A stretch of DNA of 64,000 nucleotides from DATJPW01 sp963752855 (GCA_963752855.1 CAVVZX010000054.1:3132-67131); one strand, 5' to 3'; counted from the first letter of the stretch, positions 56,018 through 64,000 are shown. Translations and numbers: made by a program. The notes: generated by a model not told the origin, from the sequence alone.

Positions 56018-56581
56018 TATGACTCCCCACCTAACGCATTTCCTGTCTTTCCCGGACAGGAGGGTTGGACACCGGCTTGGGCGGATGCTGATCTGACAAG
56101 CGTGACCAGGTTTGAGATGAGTCAGAAATTTAGTTGGCACGGCCCGTTTATCGGTGTTCGTATGTCAAATAGTCTCGGCTACGGTTTTCAATGGTTTTTC
56201 GATACACGGGTTTATCCATGGTTATTCGGAAACTATGCTTTTTCGTGGAGTGGCGCTTATCTCGACCCGTTCTTGAATTTCAGCCCAGGGGTTTGGGGAA
56301 CGCAGTACAGCAATATTAGCGGCACGAATAGGTGGGGCGCAGATGTAGATTTTCGTTGCCGCAGTTATTTAGTGCGTTCTTTCATAATTGAGTTGGAAGG
56401 TCGTTATTCATACGCCTCCATGTCAGGTTCGACCCTGGAATTTCAACAGCTAAGCAATGCTTACGGCCCCTCTATTCCGTCCTATTGGGGAGCCGGAAAT
56501 TACTCTCAGCAAACCCCTGAAACTCTCAACGTACGCCAACAGCTCTGGATGTTTGGCGGAAGTTTAGAAATCGGTTTCTAA
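56018..56581 (+). pseudogene. Outer-membrane barrel gene missing its 5' end at the IS630 junction
   Basis: The reading frame is open from the IS boundary at 56018 (SPPPNAFPVFPGQEGWTPAWAD) through 56581; the GTG at 56102 is only a nominal start. Aromatic-rich alternating strands (LGYGFQWFFDTRVYPWLFGNYAFSW) and the terminal MFGGSLEIGF, with Phe last, point to the C-terminal part of an outer-membrane beta-barrel. There is no signal peptide. The matching 5' part is not found left of the IS: in that frame a TAA lies immediately across the junction. So the gene was truncated, probably by an IS-linked deletion, or its start was lost otherwise. Confidence 0.6.
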
Positions 56582-56587
56582 TTAATC

Positions 56588-56850
56588 CGGGGAGGGCGTT
56601 TTTGCAAAAAGTGCTCCGCGCACGGCGATAAATGAGCCTCAAGCAGGCGCCATGGTTGTCAACGGCGAGGCATTTCCGGCGCATTACTGGCCCCACGCCG
56701 AGTGGCCCGGACCCCTCTTCAAAAACTCTTATATGGCCGGCGGAACCACCGACGCTGATGTGCGGCGGGCGTGGCGATGCCCACGGCTGTTGGTGGGACC
56801 GGCGTCTTGCCGGTCATTATCGGTAGCGACCGGCCTCCGTGCCGGTCAAT
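56588..56850 (+). repeat. Composite palindromic repeat, copy 1
   Basis: Order of modules: a hairpin with core GTTTTTGCAAAAAG (56588-56622) ending in CGCGCACGGC; a spacer; GGCCCCACGCC-GAGTGG; ACCCCTCTTCAAAAACTC; TATATGGCCGGCGGAACCAC; GACGCTGATGTG; then CACGGCTGTTGGTGGGACC and paired CCGGTC hairpins to about 56850. The same module order occurs at 60486-60752. The remaining gap to 57154 shows no gene. Confidence 0.72.
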
Positions 56851-57154
56851 TCTTTTTCTTCGGCCTCAGGCTCCGACCTCGGAAGACATATCGAGAGGCT
56901 CCACCTCTTCTGTCCTAGCGTGGCATTAAGAAGAAAGTCAGAGCAGATACTGGACGATACACGTTCCCGGGTTGGAGCCTGGGCAACGGGATGAGAATCG
57001 TCGGGCGTTTTACCGGAAGCATATCGTTGCATTGCCGCTGTGTTTTGATAGTGTACCGCCATTCGCAAAGACGGGTTGCGGTAAAGTGCCTTCTAATAGT
57101 TGGTCGTGTCGCTGAGAAAAAACGGGGATAGCTCATGCGAGTGGCGGAGGCAGG

Positions 57155-58216
57155 ATGAGCTCGCGAAAACCAATGAAGTTTAATACTGCACTGAGGCATG
57201 TACCGGAAAGACTTCTCACGATTAAGCTATCTTGCCCCAATTGCCAGACGACTTATGCTCCCGATTGGCTCAATCCAAATTATGAAGACCTGGGGCCTAT
57301 AAAACCTAAATACTCCTTTGGGCGGGAGCCTTATAATGGCCCTGGGAGATGGATTCCTACTGGTGTAGAAATAAAATGCCCTCGTTGCGGTACAGGTAGG
57401 CTTCTTGAGTTTCCCTGTAGAAAAGATGACTGGCAAAGGATTGCTTTTTGGTGATGAAGCGTACAGAGATTATGGGAGTAAATTCGTCTATACCTATTCT
57501 CTGGTTGGAGCAGATGACAAGCTGATAGCCAACATTGATCATTCGATCAAAGCTTTAAAGAAAAGGCTCTGCTCTTCCAGAGATCCGAATTCCTGGCATT
57601 TTCACATGAAGGAGTTGTGCCGTTCAGACCACAGGAGAACACAAGATTTTCAGGGATTGGGATAGAACGAAAATAGAATGAGCTATCGATTTCTCTTCGA
57701 TATCTTAAAAGCCACTCCGGATTTGTTCATTTACAATATTTCGTTAACACAGGAGAAAATCGGCAGCACGATTGCTAAGAAGTTTACGAGATTCGAAATG
57801 AGAAATAGCTCGTATATTCTGTTGCTCCTCAGTGTTATCGATGAATTTACCAGGAAAGGAGCCCAGCCGCATATTTACTTCGATGCTGAGAAGCGTTCGG
57901 CGGGGAACAAGATCATTCAAGCCTGGGCGGGGATACCTTTCATGACTCCCGACGCTGTCTTGTGTATGCATACTTGGCGAGAGGCATCGAGATAAAGGAG
58001 CCAGAATTTGTCAAGCCTTCATTGTATCCGTGCCTTGAGCTTGCTGATTTCGTCAGCTATGTGGTGGCTAGATTCCACCTGAAGAAGTGGCAGAATGATA
58101 AAATAGAGATGGACCCTTTGCGATTTGGAACCGTGACCTATCTTGGTTTCGATAAGAATGTAAATCTTGTTCCGACACGTCAAGAGGGGTATCCGTGGCA
58201 TGTGTTTCACAGATGA
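57155..58216 (+). CDS. DUF3800-domain protein with an N-terminal zinc-ribbon-like segment, frame-broken
   Basis: GGAGGCAGG precedes the ATG. Residues 1-95 hold two CxxC pairs (CPNC and CPRCGTGRLLEFPC) that may bind zinc. After a frame change in a T5 run near 57448 the DUF3800 core begins: FGDEAYRDYGSKFVYTYSLVG with its acidic pair, then ANIDHSIKALKKRL. Further changes near 57620, 57670 and 57960 lead through YRFLFDILKATPDLFIYNIS and HIYFDAEKRSAGNKIIQAW to YPCLELADFVSYVVARFHLKKW, the DUF3800 closing signature. Corrected length is about 350 residues. The family has an RNase-H-like appearance and is frequent in mobile and defence-linked regions, but its function is unknown. Four breaks could also mean real decay. 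Confidence 0.68.
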
Positions 58217-58257
58217 AAGTATTAACACTTGCTAGCTGAAAGAATTCGAATAACCCG

Positions 58258-58737
58258 ATGGCATTCACAACCTCAATCGAAGATCGGTACTTCGAGGATT
58301 ACATCCCGGGCGCTGTCCACGAGTTCGGTAGCATAGTCGCCGATGAAGCCGAAATGATCGCCTTTGCTCAACGGTTCGATCCTCAGCCGTTTCACACAGA
58401 TCCGGAGGCGGCTAAGAAGTCAATATTCGGAGGGCTGATCGCAAGTGGATGGTACACCGCGGGTCTGATGATGCGGCTGTATATCGATCATTACCTCTCC
58501 CACGTCGCAAGCTTGAGTTCTCCCGGAGTCGATCAGTTGCGCTGGCTTATACCGGTGCGCCCCGGCGATGTGATTTCTTTGCGGATAACCATCACAGAAA
58601 CCAAACGCTCACGCTCAAAACCGGATCGGGGAATCGTTCATTCATACATCGAGGCGCTGAACCAGAATGGCGCCATAGTCATGACCGTGATCGGTGTGAA
58701 CCTTTTGGGCTGCGGGAGGCTGCCATGGACTGAGTAG
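58258..58737 (+). CDS. MaoC-like acyl dehydratase
   Basis: An intact 159-residue hot-dog-fold protein. DRYFEDYIPGAVHEFGSIVADEAEMIAFAQRFDPQPFHTDPEAAKKSIFGGLIASGWYTAGLMMRL contains the MaoC active-site pair Asp and His in FDPQPFHTD and the glycine-rich GGLIASG helix. WLIPVRPGDVISLRI is the typical central strand. Such proteins hydrate enoyl-CoA or act on related CoA esters. Another hydratase of the same broad fold is encoded on the opposite strand at 61676-62511, and a nitronate monooxygenase follows. A palindromic repeat begins five bases after its stop. Confidence 0.9.
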   Translation: MAFTTSIEDRYFEDYIPGAVHEFGSIVADEAEMIAFAQRFDPQPFHTDPEAAKKSIFGGLIASGWYTAGLMMRLYIDHYLSHVASLSSPGVDQLRWLIPVRPGDVISLRITITETKRSRSKPDRGIVHSYIEALNQNGAIVMTVIGVNLLGCGRLPWTE

Positions 58738-58741
58738 CTTT

Positions 58742-58940
58742 CCGGGAAACCCTTTTTTTGTGTAAAAAAGTGTTTCCCGGACCCTTCCCAAAAAACTCTA
58801 ACATTGTAATGGTTAGCTGGGAACGCACCGATTTGTGGTGTGCGGACGACCAATGCTGTCATTTTTCCCCGTTACAGGGCGCCATTTAAGAGTTTTCGGA
58901 AAGGGGGGACCGGGTCCACTGGGCGTGGGGCCAACAATGC
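58742..58940. repeat. Composite palindromic repeat, inverted-arm copy
   Basis: A 39-bp hairpin (CCGGGAAACCC with T-rich and A-rich arms, 58742-58780) is followed by CCCTTCCCAAAAAACTC. After a ~75-bp centre the complement appears as GCGCCATTTAAGAGTTTTCGG and GACCGGGTCCACTGGGCGTGGGGCC (58878-58932), the reverse of the arm in copies 1 and 2. Confidence 0.65.
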
Positions 58941-59082
58941 ACGTCAATGGTCCTTGCCGAACAGGTGTCCGCCTCAATCTTCCCGCAAGGGACACCTCAT
59001 CTCGGTCAATCTGCGCCTTACGGACTGCCACGGGTGGCCCTCTCGTCGCGGAATATCTACACAGCCTTGGCGCACCGCTAGC

Positions 59083-59133
59083 CGTATAAAGAGTTCTTGC
59101 CGGAGGGGCCGGGCCACTGGGCGTGGTGCCAAC
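59083..59133 (-). repeat. Composite palindromic repeat, partial inverted copy
   Basis: TAAAGAGTTCTTGCCGGAGG and CCGGGCCACTGGGCGTGGTGCC are a second reverse-orientation copy of the arm. Around it (58941-59424) only shadows and repeat debris are present, including a perfect 18-bp palindrome AGCCTTTTGCAAAAGGCT at 59304-59321. Confidence 0.55.
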
Positions 59134-59424
59134 ATGCATCTTGAGGCTGAGTGCCCTCGACACACCGGGATATTCGCTGATGCATAATCGCCGTCCGCGG
59201 AGGACCTTCCTTCCAAGAAGCGGGTTCCCGGTGGCCTTCTCAGCGCCCCTGCTGATCCTCTGTCGAAGATCCCCGGACACCTATTTTGGTTGCGGTCGCA
59301 GGCAGCCTTTTGCAAAAGGCTTTTCCCCCTGGACTATCCGCTTTCTGAAAATCATTTCTCTTCCAATAAACGGGGCAAATGCAGTAATCAATCTCAACGA
59401 GAAGTAGATCTTCCTTTGCCTATA

Positions 59425-59556
59425 ACTGGTTGCAAAACCCCGACATCGCGTTGTAAAGCAGTAGGGGCGCTTCGAGAAGCGCCCTGATCTCGGGCGGTTC
59501 ACGAACCGCCCAGAATGACCGACGTCGTCTGGTCCCATCGAGGTTTTACAACCAGT
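59425..59556. repeat. 132-bp inverted-repeat element (MITE-like)
   Basis: 19-bp arms at 59425-59443 (ACTGGTTGCAAAACCCCGA) and 59538-59556 (complement ACTGGTTGTAAAACCTCGA) differ at two positions. The centre holds two near-perfect hairpins, GGGCGCTTC-GA-GAAGCGCCC and GGGCGGTTC-AC-GAACCGCCC. It has no coding capacity. A lone arm occurs at 18826-18840. Confidence 0.65.
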
Positions 59557-59613
59557 TGTAGAAGGCGGTCGCCTTCGGCTCGGCAAAGAATCCAATCAGG
59601 AGCGTAGCATAGA

Positions 59614-60465
59614 TATGAATTTGCGCTTTATCCATCCGACGCATGACGAGAAGACGAAATCGACCTGGCCATAGATTGGGCTGAAGCAGAAGGTTGGAAT
59701 CCCGGCATCCACGATGCGGAGTGTTTCTATGCCGCAGATCCGAATAGCTTTTTCATCGGATTGTTGGATGACGAGCCTGTAGCAATGGTTTCCGCGGTTG
59801 CGTACGAAGATTCATACGGATTCATGGGGTTTTACATCGTGAAACCGGAAGTCCGCAACAGAGGTTATGGAAGACGGTTGGTCGAAGTGGGCATGCGATA
59901 TCTGGAAAACCGCTGCATAGGGGTGGACAGTGTCAGGCCGGATTTGGTTTCCCATATGTGGCCCGGGTTCAAACCGGCTCACACGAACTATCGCTTTGAA
60001 TGGATCAAAGATCGACAGGCGGCCGTGGCCCGTGAGGTCATTGAGCTTTCCGAAATACCGTTCTCAATCGTCACGGCATATGATCATGAGGTCTTCGGGT
60101 ATTCGAGAGAATCTTTCCTAAAATGTTGGATAAGCCGGACGGGAACGAGGGCTTTGGGCATTATGAAAGATGACCGACTTGCGGCGTATGGGGTCGTAAG
60201 GCCATGTCGAGTGGGATTCAAAATCGGCCCGCTCTTTGCTGACAATGCGGAATCGGCCAGGACGTTATTCCAGGCCCTCACAACAGACGCTCCAATGGGC
60301 GCTCAAATCTATCTGGACACACCCGAAAGAAATCCTGAGGCGGTGAGTATCGCTCAAAGCTATGGCATGAGGGAAGTGTTTCGGACTACAAGAATGTATA
60401 ACGGACCCGAACCGAGCCTTCCCCTGGACAAATGGTTCGGCGTGACCAGCTTTGAACTTGGATAG
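59614..60465 (+). CDS. GNAT acetyltransferase with a second GNAT-like (YitH/HolE) half, one frame break
   Basis: The start at 59614 (MNLRFIHPTHDE) follows CAGGAGCG. The frame changes near 59651 and continues DEIDLAIDWAEAEGWNPGIHDAECFYAADPNSFFIGLLDDEPVA, the N-terminal GNAT strands. The acetyl-CoA loop is YIVKPEVRNRGYGRRLVEVGM. After about residue 140 a second half (YSRESFLKCWISRTGTRALGIMKDDRLAAYGVVRPCR, ending FRTTRMYNGPEPSLPLDKWFGVTSFELG) matches the double-GNAT YitH-like architecture. The acceptor substrate is unknown. A palindromic repeat follows about 20 bp downstream. Confidence 0.83.
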
Positions 60466-60485
60466 TAGTATTGTGCCGAAAGATG

Positions 60486-60752
60486 CGGGAACCCCTTTTT
60501 TGCAAAAAAGAGTGCTCGCGCACGGCTAGCAATGTATTTGCGCAGCTACTGAGTTAATCGAGAGCGAGAGGCATCAAGAGGCATTTTTGGCCCCACGCCC
60601 AGTCAGCGACCCTCCGGAAAAAACTCCTAAATGGCTGGCGGCAACGCCAACTCTGATATGAGTTCACGGCTGTGGGTGGGAACCATCCCACGCAGAACGC
60701 GGGATTGCCTGTCATTATTGGTAGCGGCCGGCCTCCCCGTGCCGGTCGATTG
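60486..60752 (+). repeat. Composite palindromic repeat, copy 2
   Basis: Same order as copy 1: hairpin with core CTTTTTTGCAAAAAAG ending CGCGCACGGC (60486-60528); GGCCCCACGCCCAGT; GACCCTCCGGAAAAAACTCC; TAAATGGCTGGCGGCAACGC; ACTCTGATATG; CACGGCTGTGGGTGGG; CATTATTGGTAGCGGCC and GCCTCCCCGTGCCGGTCGAT. No gene is supported in 60466-60985. Confidence 0.72.
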
Positions 60753-60985
60753 AGATAAACGGCGCTTCTGTCCGGGAGCGACCGGCGGTGGCCCTCTTTC
60801 CTCCCCCTTTTCCAAGTCTGTCAGTCTCGTCGCCCTTCTCAATGGCCGTGGATTCCAGGAGATCCGAGAGCATCGGTCGTTTCTCCGGAGCCCTTGAATA
60901 TTTCGGATGAGCCACGACAATGCGGCAACCGGTAAAGTTCCTTGGCCGGGACATGAATGGCCGGGGATATCGAGGAGGATATTTT

Positions 60986-61557
60986 ATGCGATCTTCATCG
61001 TTGAAGCCTTCCGGCGAGGGCAGGATTCTGGCGGCAGATGCCGATCTGGAAAAATATTGCGTTCTCGCTTCGAAGCAGGGGCGACCCATGCCAAACAGAT
61101 ACATCCAAGCAGCGTGGTCACTGCGCCCTGGGTTCGACTGAAATGCCAGTTCGGCTGCCCGGGGTACGGCAGAGGCCTTTGCTGTCCACCTCATACCCCA
61201 ACTCCGAAACAAACCAGGGCTGTCCTCGATTCTTACCGGAGAGCGATTCTCTTTCACCTCGAAGTATCGGATCCCGAGCAACAAAAAAAGGGAAATCAAG
61301 AATACATTGACAGACTGATCGAGCTAGAAGGAGAGATGTTCAAGGATAAATATTCTAGGGCCTTTATTTTCACAGCCGGGCCTTGTCGCAACTGTAAGAA
61401 ATGTGGCGCGCTGGAGGGGAATCCCTGTGCTAATCCCAGGAAAGCCCGACCGTCTATGGAAGGTTGCGGGATTGATGTTTATCAAACAGCCCGGAACAAC
61501 GGTTTTTCTATACAGACCCTTAGCGAGCGGACCGACACAAAAACCATTACTGCCTGA
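60986..61557 (+). CDS. DUF2284 metal-binding protein, one frame break
   Basis: GAGGAGG lies seven bases before the ATG at 60986 (MRSSSLKPSGEGRILAADAD). The frame changes in a GGGG near 61080, then continues ATHAKQIHPSSVVTAPWVRLKCQFGCPGYGRGLCCPPHTPTP, the DUF2284 cysteine cluster. A second cluster is GPCRNCKKCGALEGNPCANPRKARPSMEGCGID. Up to ten Cys suggest an Fe-S cluster or other metal sites. The family is common in anaerobes and its role is unknown. It is convergent with the hydratase-2 gene, with a 44-bp palindrome between the two stops. Confidence 0.83.
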
Positions 61558-61610
61558 TGGTGGTGGATTAACGGTGCCGGAAAGGGCGGGCAAAGGCCGG
61601 AAGGGGAGAA

Positions 61611-61654
61611 GAATGCGGGAACCGCTTTTTTGCAAAAAAGGGGTTCCCGCATTC
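61611..61654. repeat. 44-bp near-perfect palindrome between convergent genes
   Basis: GAATGCGGGAACC-GC-TTTTTT pairs with AAAAAA-GG-GGTTCCCGCATTC around a GC centre. It is the cleanest example of the hairpin module and lies between the stops at 61557 and 61676, so it could also block read-through in both directions. Confidence 0.75.
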
Positions 61655-61675
61655 TCTCCTTCCTGTCCTGCGCCA

Positions 61676-62511
61676 CTACTCCACGCACGCATAGGCGTTG
61701 CTGAGGACTATCCCACGGTCGGTGCGGGCCTGGATCACGTAGCGTCCGGCGTCAATTTTCCATCCCTCTGTGATGAGGGTGTCGCCCGGATATACCACTC
61801 CGGAGAAACGGGTACGGAACTCCTTGAATCTGGCCACATCTCCGTTGCAAGCCTTGTGCAGGACCGCTCTCACCGCGTAGCCGTACGTGCAGAGCCCGTG
61901 AAGAATTGGGCGAGGGAACCCTCCCATTTTGGCAAATTCCGGATCGACATGCAGAGGATTGGTATCGCCATTGAGTCGATATAGGGCCGCCTGATTTTCC
62001 GGGATAAAATAGGAAGCGGTGAAATCCGGTTCACTCCCTCAGGCGGGTTCAGGGTTTCGGTTTTGGGTCCCGGGTCTCCTCCGAATCCGCCCGCGCCCAC
62101 ATAGAAAATTGTATGCTCCGCCTCCGCTAAGATCTGACCTTCTTCCGTCAGGATCCTCATCGTCCAGATAATGAGCGCTCCTTTGCCCTTGTCGTAGATA
62201 TTTGTAATTTCACCTTCAGTTACGACCTTCCCTTCAGGCGGAATCGGGCGATACAGCTTCATCGCCTCTTCTCCGTGGATGAATCTGGAAGGGTCGATCT
62301 TCACATCCTTGAAAAGAGCGACGAACAGATCGTGGCACATCACGACGCAAAAGCTGGGAACGACCTTCAAACCGCCTTTTGCATGCTCGTAGACAAACGA
62401 AAGCTCATCCGTCTGCGCCCCGACGCTCAAGGCATACAGGACCACATCCTTCCAGGTGTACTCGAAGGGGATCGGGCCGCATTTTTTTCCAACCAAGCTT
62501 AAATCAATCAT
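61676..62511 (-). CDS. Hydratase-2 (MaoC/enoyl-CoA hydratase 2) protein, one frame break
   Basis: A double hot-dog protein of about 278 residues. The N-terminal half (IDLSLVGKKCGPIPFEYTWKDVVLYALSVGA) is the non-catalytic repeat of hydratase 2. After a frame change near 62015 the catalytic half reads YRLNGDTNPLHVDPEFAKMGGFPRPILHGLCTYGYAVRAV. This is the hydratase-2 motif with the Asp-His pair (GDTNPLHVD) and the LHGL segment. The enzyme adds water to trans-2-enoyl-CoA to give the (R)-3-hydroxyacyl-CoA, as in sterol, fatty-acid or aromatic side-chain degradation. It is followed on the same strand, upstream, by a nitronate monooxygenase-like gene across a repeat pair. Confidence 0.87.
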
Positions 62512-62570
62512 AAAAGTCTCCGTAAATATTCACCGCAGAGGGCGCGAAGGAGCGAAGAGGCAAGATTTCT

Positions 62571-62762
62571 GGGGAGGCCGCTTTTTGCAAAAACGCCGGC
62601 TCCCCAGGCCCCTCCCCAAAAACTCCCATATGGCTGGCGGAACCACAAACGCTGATGTCAGGGGTCCAGCGTTCCTCTCGGGACGTCCGCAAGCCATTTA
62701 AGAGTTTTTGCCGGGAGGGGTGCGGGGGAACCGGCTTTTTGCAAAAAGCGGGTTCCCCCGCA
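62571..62762. repeat. Symmetrical double-hairpin copy of the palindromic repeat
   Basis: Two hairpins with core CTTTTTGCAAAAA (62571-62605 and 62721-62762) flank inverted arms: CCCTCCCCAAAAACTCCC/ATATGGCTGGCGG on the left and CCATTTAAGAGTTTTTGCC/GGGAGGGG on the right. A ~45-bp centre includes ACGCTGATGTCAGG. The 192-bp unit is thus nearly symmetrical and fills most of the gap between two minus-strand genes. Confidence 0.75.
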
Positions 62763-62789
62763 TTTCGTCTTTCCCGCCTTCACGCTTGC

Positions 62790-63947
62790 CTATTTCGCAA
62801 TTACCGTGGCAGGCAGTTTCCTGGTAAGGATATCCACCGCTTCTTCCACCATGTCTTCGAGGACCTGAGCCGCTGGTTTGATCTCCTTGATCAGACCCGA
62901 GACCTGCCCGGCCAGACCGCCGACATAGTCGGTCTTATTAGCTTCAACAAAGCTCCAGAGGAGCGCCGAAGAGATCAGGACCTGGGTTGGGAAGGGTAGG
63001 GGCTCAAGGCCGGATGCGTCCCACAGGCCGTGAAACTCATTCAGGCTTGCACGCAGAGTCTTGCCTGTATAGGCGACGCTGACGCGAGTGTCTTCGTCGG
63101 TTGATGTGAGGATCCGCTGTTTATTAACGTCCAGGGCGCCGCCTTCGTCTGTGGCCAGGAAGCGAGTCCCAACCCAAACCCCGATGCAACCCATGGCCAG
63201 GGCCGCTGCGAGTCCTCGACCGTCACCAATGCCGCCTGCGGCTAACACTGGTACAGGAGCGGCTGCGTCAATAGCTTGGGGGAGAAGGGCCATTGTTCCG
63301 ATGCGTCCTGTATGGCCGCCGCCTTCATGCCCCTGCGCCACAAGCAGGTCTATACCGGATTCGGCCATGCGGCGGGCATTCTTCGTATTGCCGGTGATCG
63401 CGAGCACCTTCATCCCCGCGGAATGAGCTTCCTCGACCATGAAACCGGGATTGCCCAGACCTGCGCAAAAGAGCGGGACGCGTTCTTCAATACACACAGC
63501 GATGGACTCTTTTGGCCGCGCAGTGGTGGTATTCAGTTTGAGCATGACATCCCTATCCGGTAGTCCGAGTTCTGTCCTCACCTTGTTGACCCATTCCTGA
63601 TGCGGCTTTGGCAGGGTCTTCAGTACCGTGCTGAGCGGTAATTGGTCGACGCCCTCTAAATCCAAGCCTTTCTTGGCGACACTTTTGGGTAAAAGGAGGT
63701 CAACGCCGAAAGGTTTGCTGGTTTTGGACTTAATCTCTCGAATTGCCTGCCGAAGCTCATCCACCGTGAAACCGCTGCCGCCGAGCACTCCGAGCCCTCC
63801 GGCCTCAGAAACCGCCACAACCAGTTCCACCGGGGCGCCGGTCTTTTCGCCTATGAGCGTAGGCCCCATTCCCGCGCTGAGTATGGGATATTCTATTCCC
63901 AACATGTCGCAAAGTTCGGTCCTCAATGTTCGTTTGGCCATGGCCAC
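62790..63947 (-). CDS. Nitronate monooxygenase (2-nitropropane dioxygenase) family protein
   Basis: An intact 385-residue FMN-dependent TIM-barrel protein. LGIEYPILSAGMGP, then SEAGGLGVLGGSGFTVDELRQAIREIKS, GVDLLLPK, VAQGHEGGGHTGRIGTMALLPQAID with the catalytic-site His region, and PVLAAGGIGDGRGLAAALAMGCIGVWVGTRFLAT (phosphate loop) are the family marks. The start is GTG at 63947, seven bases after GGAGG; an ATG two codons in is the alternative. Close homologues beside hydratase and CoA genes are often of uncertain substrate, including enoyl-reductase-like activity. The edge of the window is 50 bp upstream. Confidence 0.92.
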   Translation of the reverse strand: MAMAKRTLRTELCDMLGIEYPILSAGMGPTLIGEKTGAPVELVVAVSEAGGLGVLGGSGFTVDELRQAIREIKSKTSKPFGVDLLLPKSVAKKGLDLEGVDQLPLSTVLKTLPKPHQEWVNKVRTELGLPDRDVMLKLNTTTARPKESIAVCIEERVPLFCAGLGNPGFMVEEAHSAGMKVLAITGNTKNARRMAESGIDLLVAQGHEGGGHTGRIGTMALLPQAIDAAAPVPVLAAGGIGDGRGLAAALAMGCIGVWVGTRFLATDEGGALDVNKQRILTSTDEDTRVSVAYTGKTLRASLNEFHGLWDASGLEPLPFPTQVLISSALLWSFVEANKTDYVGGLAGQVSGLIKEIKPAAQVLEDMVEEAVDILTRKLPATVIAK

Positions 63948-64000
63948 CCTCTCACCTCCAAGATTTCAACGAGCGCCGTCGTCTTCCGGAAAGAAACAAT

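Noticed and set aside
58813..59315. Overlapping 80-155-residue frames on both strands
   Set aside because: They translate the palindromic repeat copies (GPTPSGPGPP-like low-complexity residues) and are not genes.
56588..62762. CRISPR array
   Set aside because: The repeats are long, irregularly spaced, diverged and in both orientations, with genes between them; there are no unit spacers or cas genes.

Overview
The window looks like a chromosomal piece of a free-living, anaerobic or facultatively anaerobic Gram-negative bacterium, most plausibly a deltaproteobacterium (Desulfobacterota). The reasons are a five-haem c-type cytochrome, a molybdopterin oxidoreductase with a four-cluster ferredoxin subunit, outer-membrane barrel proteins, a PagL-type lipid A deacylase, sigma-54 control, hydratase-2/MaoC proteins and a DUF2284 protein. 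I see no rRNA, tRNA or CRISPR array.

Layout. 0-13 kb: secreted and envelope proteins (Met-rich repeat protein, Gly/Arg/His-rich protein, five-haem cytochrome, outer-membrane barrel), an iron-type ABC operon plus an orphan binding protein of the same family, a LamG-like and a DUF1259 protein. 12-17.5 kb: chromate-resistance locus (ChrA, ChrB C-terminal domain, rhodanese and a small Cys protein on minus; full ChrB, a small protein and an MFS carrier on plus) around a palindrome-rich control region. 17.6-21.4 kb: DksA-like protein, Pcm and a fused PyrD-PyrK dihydroorotate dehydrogenase. 21.7-28.4 kb: redox cluster of a TauE/SafE permease, a membrane protein, a cytoplasmic molybdopterin oxidoreductase, its Fe-S subunit and a GltD/NfnB-like flavoprotein. 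28.7-32.4 kb: TetR-controlled efflux ABC system. 32.5-35.1 kb: SPOR protein, ArgS and a 53-residue Cys protein. 36.6-37.4 kb: toxin-antitoxin pair. 39.4-48.9 kb: CorC-like, Lnt, AI-2E/PerM, RsmI, a PAS histidine kinase, an epimerase, an FKBP and an OppD/DppD ATPase. 50.4-54.4 kb: a sigma-54 activator followed by a good -24/-12 promoter and an ion permease. 54.9-56.0 kb: a complete IS630 element with TA duplication next to a 5'-truncated barrel gene. 56.6-62.8 kb: a nest of a composite palindromic repeat interleaved with DUF3800, MaoC, GNAT, DUF2284, hydratase-2 and nitronate monooxygenase genes.

A dominant property of this sequence is broken reading frames. About twenty otherwise well-conserved genes switch frame one to four times, often in short homopolymers. 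Housekeeping genes (lnt, pyrD-pyrK) are affected as much as accessory ones, so I think most breaks are indel errors in the assembly rather than true pseudogenes. I give such genes as single CDS spans with the break points listed. 'Pseudogene' is kept for remnants lacking part of the gene.
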